The notes under the pieces: model-generated
Told to the model about the DNA's origin: nothing
Seen by the model: the letters and a program-made list of their open reading frames with translations, nothing else
Databases searched by the model: none
Made by a program: the position numbers and the translations under genes
Shown here: positions 19,833 through 29,046 of the stretch, in pieces
How positions within the stretch are numbered: position 1 is the first letter of the stretch
Layout of the letters: each line of letters starts with the position of its first letter
NCBI GenBank assembly: GCA_016165875.1
Contig: JABBOT010000011.1
Span: 10,169,936 to 10,233,935, forward strand
DNA: 64,000 nucleotides
Reading direction: 5' to 3'
Source: Acanthopleura granulata
Lineage: Eukaryota > Mollusca > Polyplacophora > Chitonida > Chitonidae

Positions 19833-20975
19833 ACGATCACAAATGGCTCCTTCCTAAATCTCAGCAGACTAATATTACTGAATTTAAATCATAACAAACT
19901 GAACCTGGGAAACAACCGATTTGTGCTGGCATATGAATCCTAACCGCCCACACTTTTTCATCCTACACAGAAGCTAGAGATCCTAAATATAGCTGAAAAT
20001 AGTCCACGAGACTCGTCGCGAATGCATCAGATTCCAGACGCGGTATTCCATAGCCTGATATCACTGAAGGAGTTGACTGTTGATGGACCGTTTCACAACG
20101 TTCCGTTTGGACAGGGCGTTATGAGCATGACACAGCTTAGCGATTTATCCGTTAAGTTTTTGGAGTTCGGAGGCCGTCTTAGCCCTAAAATAGTTGCTGT
20201 CTTCGCCAACATTTCCATTGAGTCATTGGTGCTGACTTGCCAGACTTTAGAGGAAGGGACTTTGAAGCATTTCCCGAACTTAAAAAGTATACAACTGAGA
20301 ACAAAGTGGCTAAACAACGCTCTGTATGCTCTTGCTGGCCTGCGTCATCGTAATTTGACCCATCTTAAAATCAGGTGGACAAACAGTAACGATGGGTCCA
20401 ACAGAGAAGTACAAAACCTGGCTCTGACTTCAAACAACACGGCTCACCTGGCCACCATTTGTGCTCGTCACCTAGACTTGAGCAACAATGCCATCATCTA
20501 TTTGGGGTCAGATGTGTTACGTCGATTCCAATACCCACAGTGTCTAGAAACACTTGACCTTGGAGAAAATTATCTGCCAATCGCTTCTAACATTATGGCG
20601 CGAGCTGGCATGTTACGGTTTACCAGACTCGGTGAAATAAACATCAGTCCAGGTAGAAATCGCTTCCTGGCCATGGCAGGCAGGTCTACCAGTCATAAGA
20701 CTGACCCTGGTTTGCACATAAGCAAACATGCGCCGCCGTCTTTGATAACCTTAAATGCGAGCTCTTTAAGTGGCTTAACGACAGATGCCCTGAATTTGAA
20801 ATTTATAAACGCTAAAAAAGTTAAAGTTATTGATCTGTCAGATGACAAAATTGTCGGCTGCTCCTTTGCCATATCTGGTCTGGAGAACATATGCTGAACA
20901 TATGCAAGAAGAACTGTGCAGCGTTGTCTCCAAGCTTCTTCAGGCATTTTACCTCTTTTCAGGTTCTGGTGGCCA
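19833..20975 (+). pseudogene. TLR pseudogene 2, 5' part (LRRs)
   Basis: A close relative of the intact TLR, starting abruptly at the codons for ITNGSFLNLSRLILLNLNH (residue about 56 of the intact protein). The signal peptide and first LRR are absent. A deletion of about 17 codons follows the first repeat, and there is a stop after RFVLAYES near 19,945. An open stretch of 291 codons (20,022-20,897) then carries several LRRs, e.g. HLDLSNNAIIYLG and ETLDLGENYLPIAS. A frameshift near 20,893 leads into SPSFFRHFTSFQVLVA, where TLR similarity stops exactly at GGTGGCCA (20,975). Its TIR part is 4.7 kb away at 25,708. Confidence 0.92.
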
Positions 20976-21240
20976 TCGTGGACAACACACCGACACCCGC
21001 GACGCCCAGATCCATACTGGCCGTGATGGTACCAATACCATCAACTGCGCTGACTGCCCTGTGGTATTTTTTGCATACAGCGGCTCTGGCATCTCTCTCG
21101 TCTTCTAACTTTGAAATTTTCAGAGTTCTAATATGTTGTAATCTATACTCGTTCGGATCTTCAGTCGGCAGGTGGGGGGCAGATGGATCTAATTCTGGAT
21201 CTAATGTAGGATACAGTTGCGCTATTTTTATGTAGGCGCC
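20976..21240 (-). pseudogene. Coiled-coil protein of the virus-like element, truncated
   Basis: An open frame reads acidic and proline-rich at first (LDPELDPSAP), then charged and probably helical (RTLKISKLEDERDARAAV), then starts a small-residue hydrophobic stretch (ASMDLGVAGVGVLST). There similarity ends at the junction with the TLR pseudogene. A helix followed by a Gly/Ala-rich membrane-like segment suggests a virion or membrane-associated accessory protein; the function is not known. Confidence 0.5.
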
Positions 21241-21250
21241 ATTAGAATGT

Positions 21251-21895
21251 TTAATGCACCATTTCTGCCGCAGCGGCCTGGACATTGTCTAACGTCGTCT
21301 CAACCTGATTAGCTCCGGGAAGCATTTTTACAACGATCGTTACGTTTTTACCGGCATGCCTTTGCAGACACCCGATCTTCAAACCAGGAAGGATGTGGAA
21401 GGGCTTAGTAACTGGGTTATTACCCAATATAATATCCAGAATGGTTATGGAATGCGAGGTAACGGTGTCACGAAATGGTGTGTTGATATCGAGGTAAGAT
21501 GTTGTATCTATCCTCCGATCGCATAGCCCCCATCCGGCATTATCTTCACATGAAGTTCATCTCCCAGGGCCGAGTACGAGAGGTAAGCAGTACCATTATT
21601 CAAAACCTTCTGAACAACACCACCCTGTGCTGAGTGTACCTGGTTCGTGGTTACAACTAGATCAATGTTCCATTTGGGATCATCCGATTTAACGAGACCC
21701 CATACCCTATTCTCAGGATTATCAGATAGAACCAGGGTGAGTTTTTGGAGCGCATTCGGGGTATTGATATCGACATCGGCGAGCTCATGCAGCTTCGGTC
21801 GTTCTCGCCCCCCCACCCCGGCACCTTCTTTCGTGTATAAACACCTCACTCGAATTGGAAGGCGTAAATCCGTCCATTCCCCCCTTGCCGTTTAA
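21251..21895 (-). pseudogene. Virus-like structural protein B, frameshifted
   Basis: A first open stretch of about 110 codons (21,849-21,508, with residues such as DLVVTTNQVHSAQGGVV and NNGTAYLSYSALGDEL) is followed, after a frameshift near 21,515, by a second stretch of about 90 codons ending at TAA 21,251 (with FHILPGLKIGCLQRHAGK). Upstream, another frame encodes LLDLSDVIGF, close to LLDLADILGF of the neighbouring gene. The two genes may therefore be related or fused. The beta-rich composition suggests a capsid-type protein; this is inference. Confidence 0.45.
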
Positions 21896-21939
21896 AGCCA
21901 ATGACATCTGATAGATCCAATAAGCCCATGCTAGTGCAA

Positions 21940-22659
21940 CTAGGGCCCACAGAGTCCATCACGCCGGCGAATGTGTAAAGTTACGCTTAAGCACGTCGTA
22001 TCTTCTGGTTGACCACAATTGTTTAACAGTCTTCTGGTAAGCTGCAACACGTGGCCAGCCGACAGTCTTTTGTAATGAGGATTGGCAAATGCCGTCGTCC
22101 TTCCGCAGTTCATACTGCCCTCAGAAGAGCAGAGCCACTTGCAGTACTGGTAGACACTGCGGCGATGTTTTCGGATGAGCTCAACTCGTCTAGGTGGATA
22201 AATATTTCTTTGTGAGGTGTCAGTTTGTGTAGTTTTATCTCCTTCATTTATTCCACTCATGGGTTCTCTTGCGTTGGAGAATCCCAGAATATCAGCTAGG
22301 TCTAACAAACGGATAACATTGTTATTGGCGAGTTCCAGCCGAACGCGCCCAGTAGCTTTATTCAGTTCCACCGTAACACCCAAAGGTTGGAACTCTTCTT
22401 CGTCAAGGGTACAGACGGTGTAATAGCCGCTTGGCACGACTACCGACTCATCGTTAAACATAAAACCCACGTTAGAGCCAGTATTCCTCAAGAGTGAGTA
22501 CAAGGTCATATCGACTACGTCGATCTCGTATTGGCCTTCTTGATTGTCCAGACATACTGGAAGGAAGACACTACGTCCATGTTGAACATCGCTAAGTGTA
22601 ACAAACATATTCAGCAATATGTTTGATAAAGCGTTTTCATTCAACAGGAGGTAACCCAT
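21940..22659 (-). CDS. Virus-like structural protein A (capsid-type, inferred)
   Basis: A 239-codon open frame starting at ATG 22,659. Residues about 60-130 have the pattern of a small beta-domain (VVPSGYYTVCTLDEEEF, later LGVTVELNKATGRVRLEL, then IRLLDLADILGF). In my recollection this style is seen in structural proteins of Polinton-like and related elements, but no search was possible. The C-terminal part (RRSVYQYCKW onward) is basic and may already be out of frame. It faces a plus-strand fragment across a TATA-rich spacer. Confidence 0.5.
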   Translation of the reverse strand: MGYLLLNENALSNILLNMFVTLSDVQHGRSVFLPVCLDNQEGQYEIDVVDMTLYSLLRNTGSNVGFMFNDESVVVPSGYYTVCTLDEEEFQPLGVTVELNKATGRVRLELANNNVIRLLDLADILGFSNAREPMSGINEGDKTTQTDTSQRNIYPPRRVELIRKHRRSVYQYCKWLCSSEGSMNCGRTTAFANPHYKRLSAGHVLQLTRRLLNNCGQPEDTTCLSVTLHIRRRDGLCGP

Positions 22660-22735
22660 TATTATGTCGGCGGTATATTCTTATGTATATATATTATTAT
22701 GTATATTCTTATAGAAAAGGAATTAAGGAGCCGAG
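22660..22735. promoter_or_regulatory. AT-rich divergent spacer
   Basis: A spacer with TATATTCTTATGTATATATA and TATTATGTATATTCTTATAG lies between the start of the minus-strand structural gene and the plus-strand fragment. Divergent genes around TATA-rich DNA suggest a shared promoter in the original element. Confidence 0.35.
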
Positions 22736-23110
22736 TGAAATCGTGGTGAGAGATCTCAGCCAGAACGACTCGCAGGGTGCTTTCGACGTCACTTTCCAAA
22801 AGGTGCTTGAACGCTACACCTTACCAAAACTCAATAGCGACGCATTGGTCTAGAAATGGCACACGCAACCGATGGCCTGGTGGCAGAACCAACTTAATTT
22901 CGCCATATGGTGCGTCACGACTGGTTGTGGGGTGTCACAGGAAAATCATCTTATAGCCGACACAGAACTAAGCAACTCTGTATTCTACTTCCACGTGTAC
23001 TATCAAGTGCGACATATTCTGGAAGAGATTAAGGCACCACTTCCACACGACGATACATGGAATCCGACCGACAACCCCTTCGACCGGAGGGCGTACGAAA
23101 GAAATTGTGT
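22736..23110 (+). pseudogene. Plus-strand ORF fragment of the virus-like element
   Basis: Two plus-strand stretches in related frames read like real protein: LERYTLPKLNSDAL (22,808-22,851) and, after a stop at 22,851, LNFAIWCVTTGCGVSQ (22,893-22,938) leading to NPFDRRAYERNC (23,073-23,108). Similarity to protein-like composition ends there, against the polymerase-like gene on the other strand. Function unknown. A structural or maturation role is possible from its position beside the capsid-like gene. Confidence 0.45.
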
Positions 23111-23111
23111 C

Positions 23112-25020
23112 TCTGACCAGGTAGTCTAGTTCACCCCGGTCTTTATCCAGTCTTTGGCCGTCAGCCTTGCTGCCCTGCATGATTTTGCCAATGATGCTAC
23201 ACCCCTGGTTACGGTCTTCAGGGAGCCACACCTCGGTCTGTTTCTTAAAGGTGATGATTGCTTCACGTACCCTAAGGGACTTCAGGAGGCCGGATTCTTT
23301 CAAGAAGGTAAAAAGCTGTGTTGGGACCAAGCCGTTTTCTGCGAAATGCTTTCCAAACCAGGCAGGGATTACGGGATGACAGTCTGTGAACTCCCACTCT
23401 TGGATCTCGGCAAACCCGGTACCAATATCTTTGGGAAGAGGGGCGTTAATAGCTACGCGAGTCATGCGATGATTTGGGCGTTCAAACCGTTTGAAATAGG
23501 GCTTGGCTTTTCCTTCTCCCAAGAAAGGAGGCTGGGTAGCAGGCTTTCATGTCGATGGTGACTACGTCTCTCGTGTCGTAGGCCATCATGTTCCAGAGCT
23601 CGCCGTGGTCATGCTCGACGCATGCCTTCTGGATGTCGTCGAGCAAACTGGCTGGAGTAGGTTTCCAGCCATTCTTTTCCTTGGCCATGATGCTTCCCTC
23701 GTGATTCTCTCCGAACGCCCTTTCGGCAAGTTCGGGATCACCCAGTTTGCCGCGGACGGCTTGGAGCCTCTCGTGGGGCCCCTGTGTCCTGTAGGTGCGG
23801 CCGTCCTGTACCACGAACTGGTCGACACCGAGCTGCCTGTCTTGGCCACCCAGCAGCCAGACAGGTAATGGCTCACCCTGGGTGGCTTCCCGGATGGCCT
23901 GCCAGACGTCGCCCTCATAGATGTGGACCTTTCTGCTTTGGGAAAGCGGAGGTCTTTAGGCCAGGCATAGCCTTTGTGTTAAATGAGCTCTATTGGTTTC
24001 CACCTACTGATCTGGTATTTGCCGCTGTTGTATATGTCCTTACCGGCAATATCCCGCAGGACGATTGCCCTTTTAAGTACTTTTTCCAGTTTAGCCACAT
24101 CATCGATCATAGCGCCCGTTTCATGCACCCTCTCCTCCCACTCTTGGATTTTCTGACGCCTTGCGAGAGTGAGGCTTTCCCCCCTGAGATCTCATTGCCC
24201 CCTTTTCCTCTCAATCGGGCTGGATCAAACTTGTCCTCAACCACCCAGCCGCCTTCGTTCCGCTGACGCAGGAATTTGATTCGGAGTAAGAACTCATCCC
24301 CCTCAGGAAGCACGGTGAGAACCTGAGCCGCCCTCGCATCAGTCATGTGGGCACCAAGGGCCAGTCGGCCGTCTCTAACATGTATATCATCGGCGATTTC
24401 AATATCTTTTCAATGTCTTTGGCATCGTTCAGAATCTCAACCCAGTCTTCACCCGGGGACTGGACAGGGGGAGGCACCGGGTCATCTATGTCGATGAATG
24501 GCCGTAGCGGCCTCATCGGCTGATGGGGGCGGTTTTCAGCATCTTCCGCAATAGGTTCATCGAGAATATACCCAGGCTTGTACTCTGCAAGAGTCTCGTC
24601 AATCAAGACATCCATAATAATCGTGTTGCTGGATGGGTATACCGTATTCGGCCTCGTACTCTAAATGGGAATTTCCATGTCCTCTTCTCACGCCGCCTGG
24701 ATGGGTATAGCAAATGGGACCTCGTCTCTAAATGGCAATTTCAATAGCGGCCAGACACGCCAACTCTTTCTGCCATGCACTCTGACCTTGCCAAGGCGCA
24801 TTTCGATATCCACACGCGAGACAAAGCCTTTGTTTGTTAGTAACACCAACCCCGCAGATTCGGCAAGGATGTGTACGTTTGCCTATACGGACTCTGCCAG
24901 GTGAACCTTACAGAAAGCCCCAAAGCAGCTTTTACCGCAGAGGTCTGCTGGACTTAAGGTGAGCCACTTGCGTGTCTGTTCCTTGGGCATGTTGGATTGT
25001 ATCGGTATATCAGTAATAGC
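23112..25020 (-). pseudogene. Family-B DNA polymerase-like gene, broken
   Basis: On the minus strand the N-terminal part has a zinc-ribbon-like pair: CRICG (24,851-24,865) and CLACG (24,809-24,823), preceded by CGKSCFGAFCKVHL. A linker rich in acidic and proline residues follows (24,615-24,343). A segment ending TIDMKACYPASF near 23,540 fits polymerase motif A (D-x-x-S/A-x-Y-P-x). Further conserved-looking text (GFAEIQEWEF, FKKQTEVWLPEDR, QGSKADGQRLDKDRGELDYL) runs to about 23,112. The gene is cut into at least five frames. The exonuclease part is not recognised, and the later catalytic YxDTD-like motif is missing because the gene ends at the inversion point. Confidence 0.6.
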
Positions 25021-25099
25021 CTGGGTGTCTTTAAAAGGGAAATATTCGGCCGGCCAGGGAGTTCTATAGGGTTTGAATTCTGTGTGCCTTGCCGCGGCT

Positions 25100-25175
25100 C
25101 ACAAAACTTGTCCCGCTACACAAAACTTGTCACGCCACACAAAACTCGTCACGCCTAAGAAAACCTGTCCCGCTC
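25100..25175. repeat. 19-bp tandem repeat, 4 copies
   Basis: Units start at 25,100, 25,119, 25,138 and 25,157, each a variant of CACAAAACTTGTCACGCCA. It sits at the outer edge of the virus-like block, so it may mark the element terminus or a subterminal repeat. Confidence 0.9.
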
Positions 25176-25180
25176 TAGCC

Positions 25181-25707
25181 GGTGGGACAGTTATCGCTGT
25201 GCGCTACACATGTTGAATTAAGTTAGCTTTACAGGATATGGAGCCCAGTGTAATCTAAGTATGGCGTCGCCACCTATGCAAATAGTCTATGTCAACTGAC
25301 CTTTAATCTTAACTCGATATCGGCTGCGGCCCAGGCGAGCAATTTATAATATACTATTATACAATGAACCTGGAAATATTTGAACTATATATCCACTTCA
25401 TATGGCTCTTAATCGTAACACAATATAGACGGCTGTGTTTACGTACATAAATAATGGCCATTGTGAATGCTTCTAGCTAGGGTGGTGAGCCGTCCCCTGG
25501 GCTATTGTTGTACGTACATAAACAGTCGCCAGTTATTTACGAATGTGAACGGGTGTCTGCCTACATAAACAATCGCTAATTATCTATGTAGCTGGACACT
25601 ATATGGCTTGATGTGCAGCAGAAATTAGTCGGAAGATGGCTTGGGGAACTCCCTGGGGCGTGTGGAGGCTTTCAATAGTTAGTATGCCCCCCCCCCCCCC
25701 CGCTGCT
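25181..25707. other. Spacer inside the TLR interruption
   Basis: AT-rich sequence with two related words (TTACGTACATAAATAATGG and TGTACGTACATAAACAGTCG) and a run of about 15 C at 25,687-25,700 directly before TLR sequence resumes. No gene is seen. It may be foreign flank carried in with the element. Confidence 0.4.
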
Positions 25708-26028
25708 AGAAGAAACCAACGAACAATACCGATACGATGCCTTCGTAGCCTATAATTACTTCAGTTATCAACGGGCTTCCGTTATTAACTTGTTCTGCGA
25801 CAGTTTTTGGAAGATGAAAATAACTATCTCATTTGTCTTCATGATCGAGACTTTCCGGTGGGTGTCAGTATTCAACAAAACATCGTGGACACCGTGAACA
25901 TTATTCTCATCATGATGGGAGAAATTCCCGTATCGGAAATGCCACGATCGTTGATGAACCTCTGGCGACACATTACGTTCGACAAACGGATCCTCTGGAG
26001 CCGTCTGTTGGAGATCATGGCACGCTAA
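25708..26028 (+). pseudogene. TLR pseudogene 2, 3' part (TIR domain)
   Basis: TIR sequence resumes with EQYRYDAFVAYNYFSYQ (box 1), shifts frame near 25,790, then reads NNYLICLHDRDFPVGVSIQQ (box 2). About 38 codons are deleted after IVDTVN, and it ends RILWSRLLEIMAR-stop, so box 3 FW has become LW. It is not functional. The final codons again fall inside the 35-bp minisatellite. Confidence 0.92.
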
Positions 26029-26180
26029 TCTAGATTCGTTTGATAGAGGTCATGGCACGCTGATCTACAGCTGTGCTAAAGGTCATTGCGCACTGATCTG
26101 CAGTCGTCCGCTAGAGGTCTTGGCACACTGAGCTACAGTCGTCTGCTGGAGGTCATGGTACGCTGGTCTACTCCTTCTCA
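26000..26180 (+). repeat. 35-bp minisatellite after TLR pseudogene 2
   Basis: About five units in the sense of the pseudogene (GGAGATCATGGCACGC, GAGGTCATGGCACGCTGATC, CAGTCGTCTGCTGGAGG), decaying by about 26,240. Confidence 0.85.
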
Positions 26181-26867
26181 CGGTGGCTGATCCACAGCCG
26201 TTCGTGGCTTGTCCTTGTGCGCTAATCTTCAATCGTTTCCTGCTTACCCGAGATGCTTAGTATCACAGTCATTCTTGCTTTGACATTCATAATGCTTTGT
26301 GATTGATTTTTCTATTGTTAATCACATGTATATCGTCTAAAAAGAGCAGGCCAGATGTCCCAAGAATTGGAAGATTTATGGCAGAAGGCGGCTGACATGT
26401 GCAAAATGAGACGAACCATGGGGCTGCAGTGCACAATCGTGAGACTCATGATTTCACTGATTATATTATTCGGACATGTGCGTGGTGGTGTCTCCGTTTG
26501 AATACCTGCTGGACTGTACTGCCACGACCATATTTGTTTAAATTTCTGAATTTCCCAACAATTTCCAATGGCTCGGAGCTGTACATTCATAGGAACCAAC
26601 ATTTCTTAGAGGTATAGTTTCTTTCACCGCAAACTTTACTACATATAAATGTTTCCGTATATATAGGCATAAGATACAACGGATCTTATGGAACCAAGTA
26701 TATAGGTCGGCTTGTAGCTCTGTAGTTCTAAATTACATGTACATATAGGTCCACTTGTGATGACCTAAGCTTGCAACATAAACAAACCTCACATTAAGAA
26801 CGACATCGAGTTTTAATCATGTATGGCTTGCAGGCCTATCAAAAGATCGCCTACCTCGTAAACAGGA
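26181..26867. other. Intergenic, nothing recognised
   Basis: The first 60 bp may be decayed minisatellite. The rest shows no gene. Confidence 0.4.
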
Positions 26868-27010
26868 TTTATTTATTCATTATCTGATTGGTGTTTTACG
26901 CCGCACTCAAGAATATTTCACTTATATGACGGCGGCCAGCAATGTGGTGGGAGGAAACCGGGCAGAGCCCGGGGTAAATCCACGACCACCCACAGGTTGC
27001 TGACAGATAC
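26868..27010 (-). repeat. Partial SINE (family 1)
   Basis: Reverse complement of the 3' end and body (GATTGGTGTTTTACGCCGCA, GGCGGCCAGCAATGTGGTGG, GGGCAGAGCCCGGGG). The head is missing. Confidence 0.75.
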
Positions 27011-27079
27011 TCACACGTACCCGTATACACCAGTGTAGAGGCAAAGCATCAAGTACATTAATTAGATTTTTTTATGGTG

Positions 27080-27315
27080 TACTGTATGGAATGCCAATCA
27101 CAGGTTGGGTCATGCCAAAGACTTTAAAAATGGTACTTGTTACTGTCTCACTTGATGCTCAGAAGTGAAAGTTTAGAGCAAGGAAACAGCACTGGTCGGA
27201 CAGGTGTCAATATAGACCTAATATATGTGACTGGGTTGCGTGTCATGCCGGGAGTCTTCGGTATGATTCCTCAGTGGCGGCAGCACTTTGGTGGCATGGG
27301 CTCAATAAAACACAC
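27080..27315 (+). repeat. SINE (family 2)
   Basis: The body words CAAAGACTTTAAAAATGGTA, GTCTTCGGTATGATTCC and TTTGGTGGCATGGGCTC match the copies at 4,435 and 55,015. The head is degenerate (CAGGTTGGGTCATGCC). Confidence 0.55.
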
Positions 27316-28970
27316 TATATATATATACATTACATAACTAATGTTGCATAGCTGAAAATTTTTAGAGTACAGCAGAACATAAAACAATATACATATACTA
27401 CAATTTTGCATATAGCGCATGCTATAGCTCCGTCTGCCATGGTTGGACCCCCTATGAGTTCAGGTTGGTAATCATCAACAAGATGTATAAAATCACGCAT
27501 AAAAAATGGTTTATTAATGAAATGTGCGTGTGCTCAGCAAATGTGATCAAACTATATTATCGATATTTCTGTTGCATGATGTGCTTTTCATTTAATCTAA
27601 ACGTACAGGCCTGCCTTTCTTCATAGGCACGAAGGAGGGGAAATTAAATCGTCATTCCTTATGCAAGAATAAACACGATTTGTTTAGTGTGGTAGTTTAG
27701 CCTAGTATGTTTCTTATAGTATATGTCAAGAGTGTCGTTTCGTCATATAGACCCACGTTATCCAGCGTGCACTTGCACGTAAACTGCAGATCGACGAAAT
27801 ACATTTGGATTTCACATCCACTGTAGAATTTCAGACCAGAGGGTCCGTTTCACAATTTTTATCTGTTGCATGCAATAATAGGCCACTCAAATGCATTTAC
27901 CATGGTGGCACATCTTTTCGCTGTATGTTGTCATGGGAGTTACGCCCTGCTCAATTCGCAATAGCTTTGTATAATTACCAAAGTGCAGTGCTCAAAGCTG
28001 TGCGTTCGAATTGAAGCCCTCGGTGTTGCATGCAATGAAATGGCTACCGTGTACGAGTGGTACACATTAATCATTGTGGCAAAAATACACATCCACAAAA
28101 TTTTTGTATATCAGCAGTACACAATTTGTGCAATGTGTGTAACACACACAGATTGACGTGCACACTCATCAATGATACACAATTAGATAACCACTGATAC
28201 ATAGGCAAATTGTGGACGTTTAAAGGACCCCTTGTAACTAGATGGTTAATCGTGCCCCGACGGTGCAGGGGTAAGATGTATTTTTTCATCGTACAGACAA
28301 AGAGAGAAAATCTACCTGAATCTGAAGTACAATTGCTATGCAACATATCGGTGAAAAACTGGAGTGGTGTGATTCTTACGGTTTGTTTTATCATAAGGCA
28401 AAAGTAAGGTCAAAAGCGGATTTCGCTATTTTAGGACGTTGTGATGAGGGAATTCCCATCATAATGAAAATATGATTACGTGAACTGAAATCATTTGTGC
28501 GTTTTTGATGTCAAGTTGGAGAGTTCTAATATACTGTGAAGTATCATATGGGTTCCCTCAATCGTATTTTTGTAAATGGAAAAAAATTAAAATATTTTCT
28601 ACGACCATTGGAACTGCATATTCACCACAATAATTTATGGTTAGCATGTACTTGTTCCCCCATAGGACAGCGGTAACTCGCGTGGCTAACTATCCGGATG
28701 TAACTAGAAATTAGGATTTTTTTCTTAGACTACACTTTTTGGTAAAAAGAGGTACAGAGAAATGATTAAACTAGGCAAGAGACAAGTGTTACTTGTTTAC
28801 ATTTTGCAAAGCTTCATATTAGATTTGTTTACAACTGTAATGAATATGCATGGGTAATATATGGTATAAATGGACTTATGATTAAACCTCAATGTAGCCA
28901 AAAATATGTAAGTGATGTCCACGATAACGGTTCGTTTCAACAGGCTACATGTTAGACGCCAGCATATCGA
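27316..28970. other. Intergenic, nothing firm
   Basis: 27,838-27,960 contains AGGGTCCGTTTCACAA and other words vaguely like the MITE at 1,904, but no paired arms. The 107-codon minus ORF at 28,071-28,394 has no recognised domain. Confidence 0.4.
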
Positions 28971-28974
28971 ATGG

Positions 28975-29046
28975 TTAGCTTGTTGGGAAAGGCACTTATA
29001 TCTGTTTATGTTAGCTTGTGGGGAAAGGCATCTATATCTGTTTATC
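28975..29046. repeat. 36-bp tandem duplication
   Basis: Two units start at 28,975 and 29,011 (TTAGCTTGTTGGGAAAGGCA and TTAGCTTGTGGGGAAAGGCA), three differences apart plus an end change. Confidence 0.9.

Larger units (their letters stand above)
20976..25180. mobile_element. Fragment of a PolB-encoding, virus-like DNA element (Polinton/adintovirus-like, unassigned)
   Basis: A block with higher GC and a compact set of broken genes interrupts the TLR pseudogene. On the minus strand, in transcription order, are a polymerase-like gene (25,020-23,112), a structural-like gene (22,659-21,940), a second structural-like gene (about 21,895-21,251) and a coiled-coil gene (21,240-20,976, cut by the TLR junction). 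A plus-strand fragment lies at 22,700-23,110. The assignment rests on polymerase motif A, the gene types and the packing. No integrase, packaging ATPase, protease or terminal inverted repeat is seen, so this is a partial, rearranged copy. Confidence 0.6.

Noticed and set aside
23503..24266. Plus-strand ORFs of 121 and 160 codons
   Set aside because: Antisense to the polymerase-like gene; composition is out-of-frame in style (Pro/Arg/Ser rich).
28071..28394. 107-codon minus-strand ORF
   Set aside because: No recognisable domain and a composition like random AT-rich sequence.
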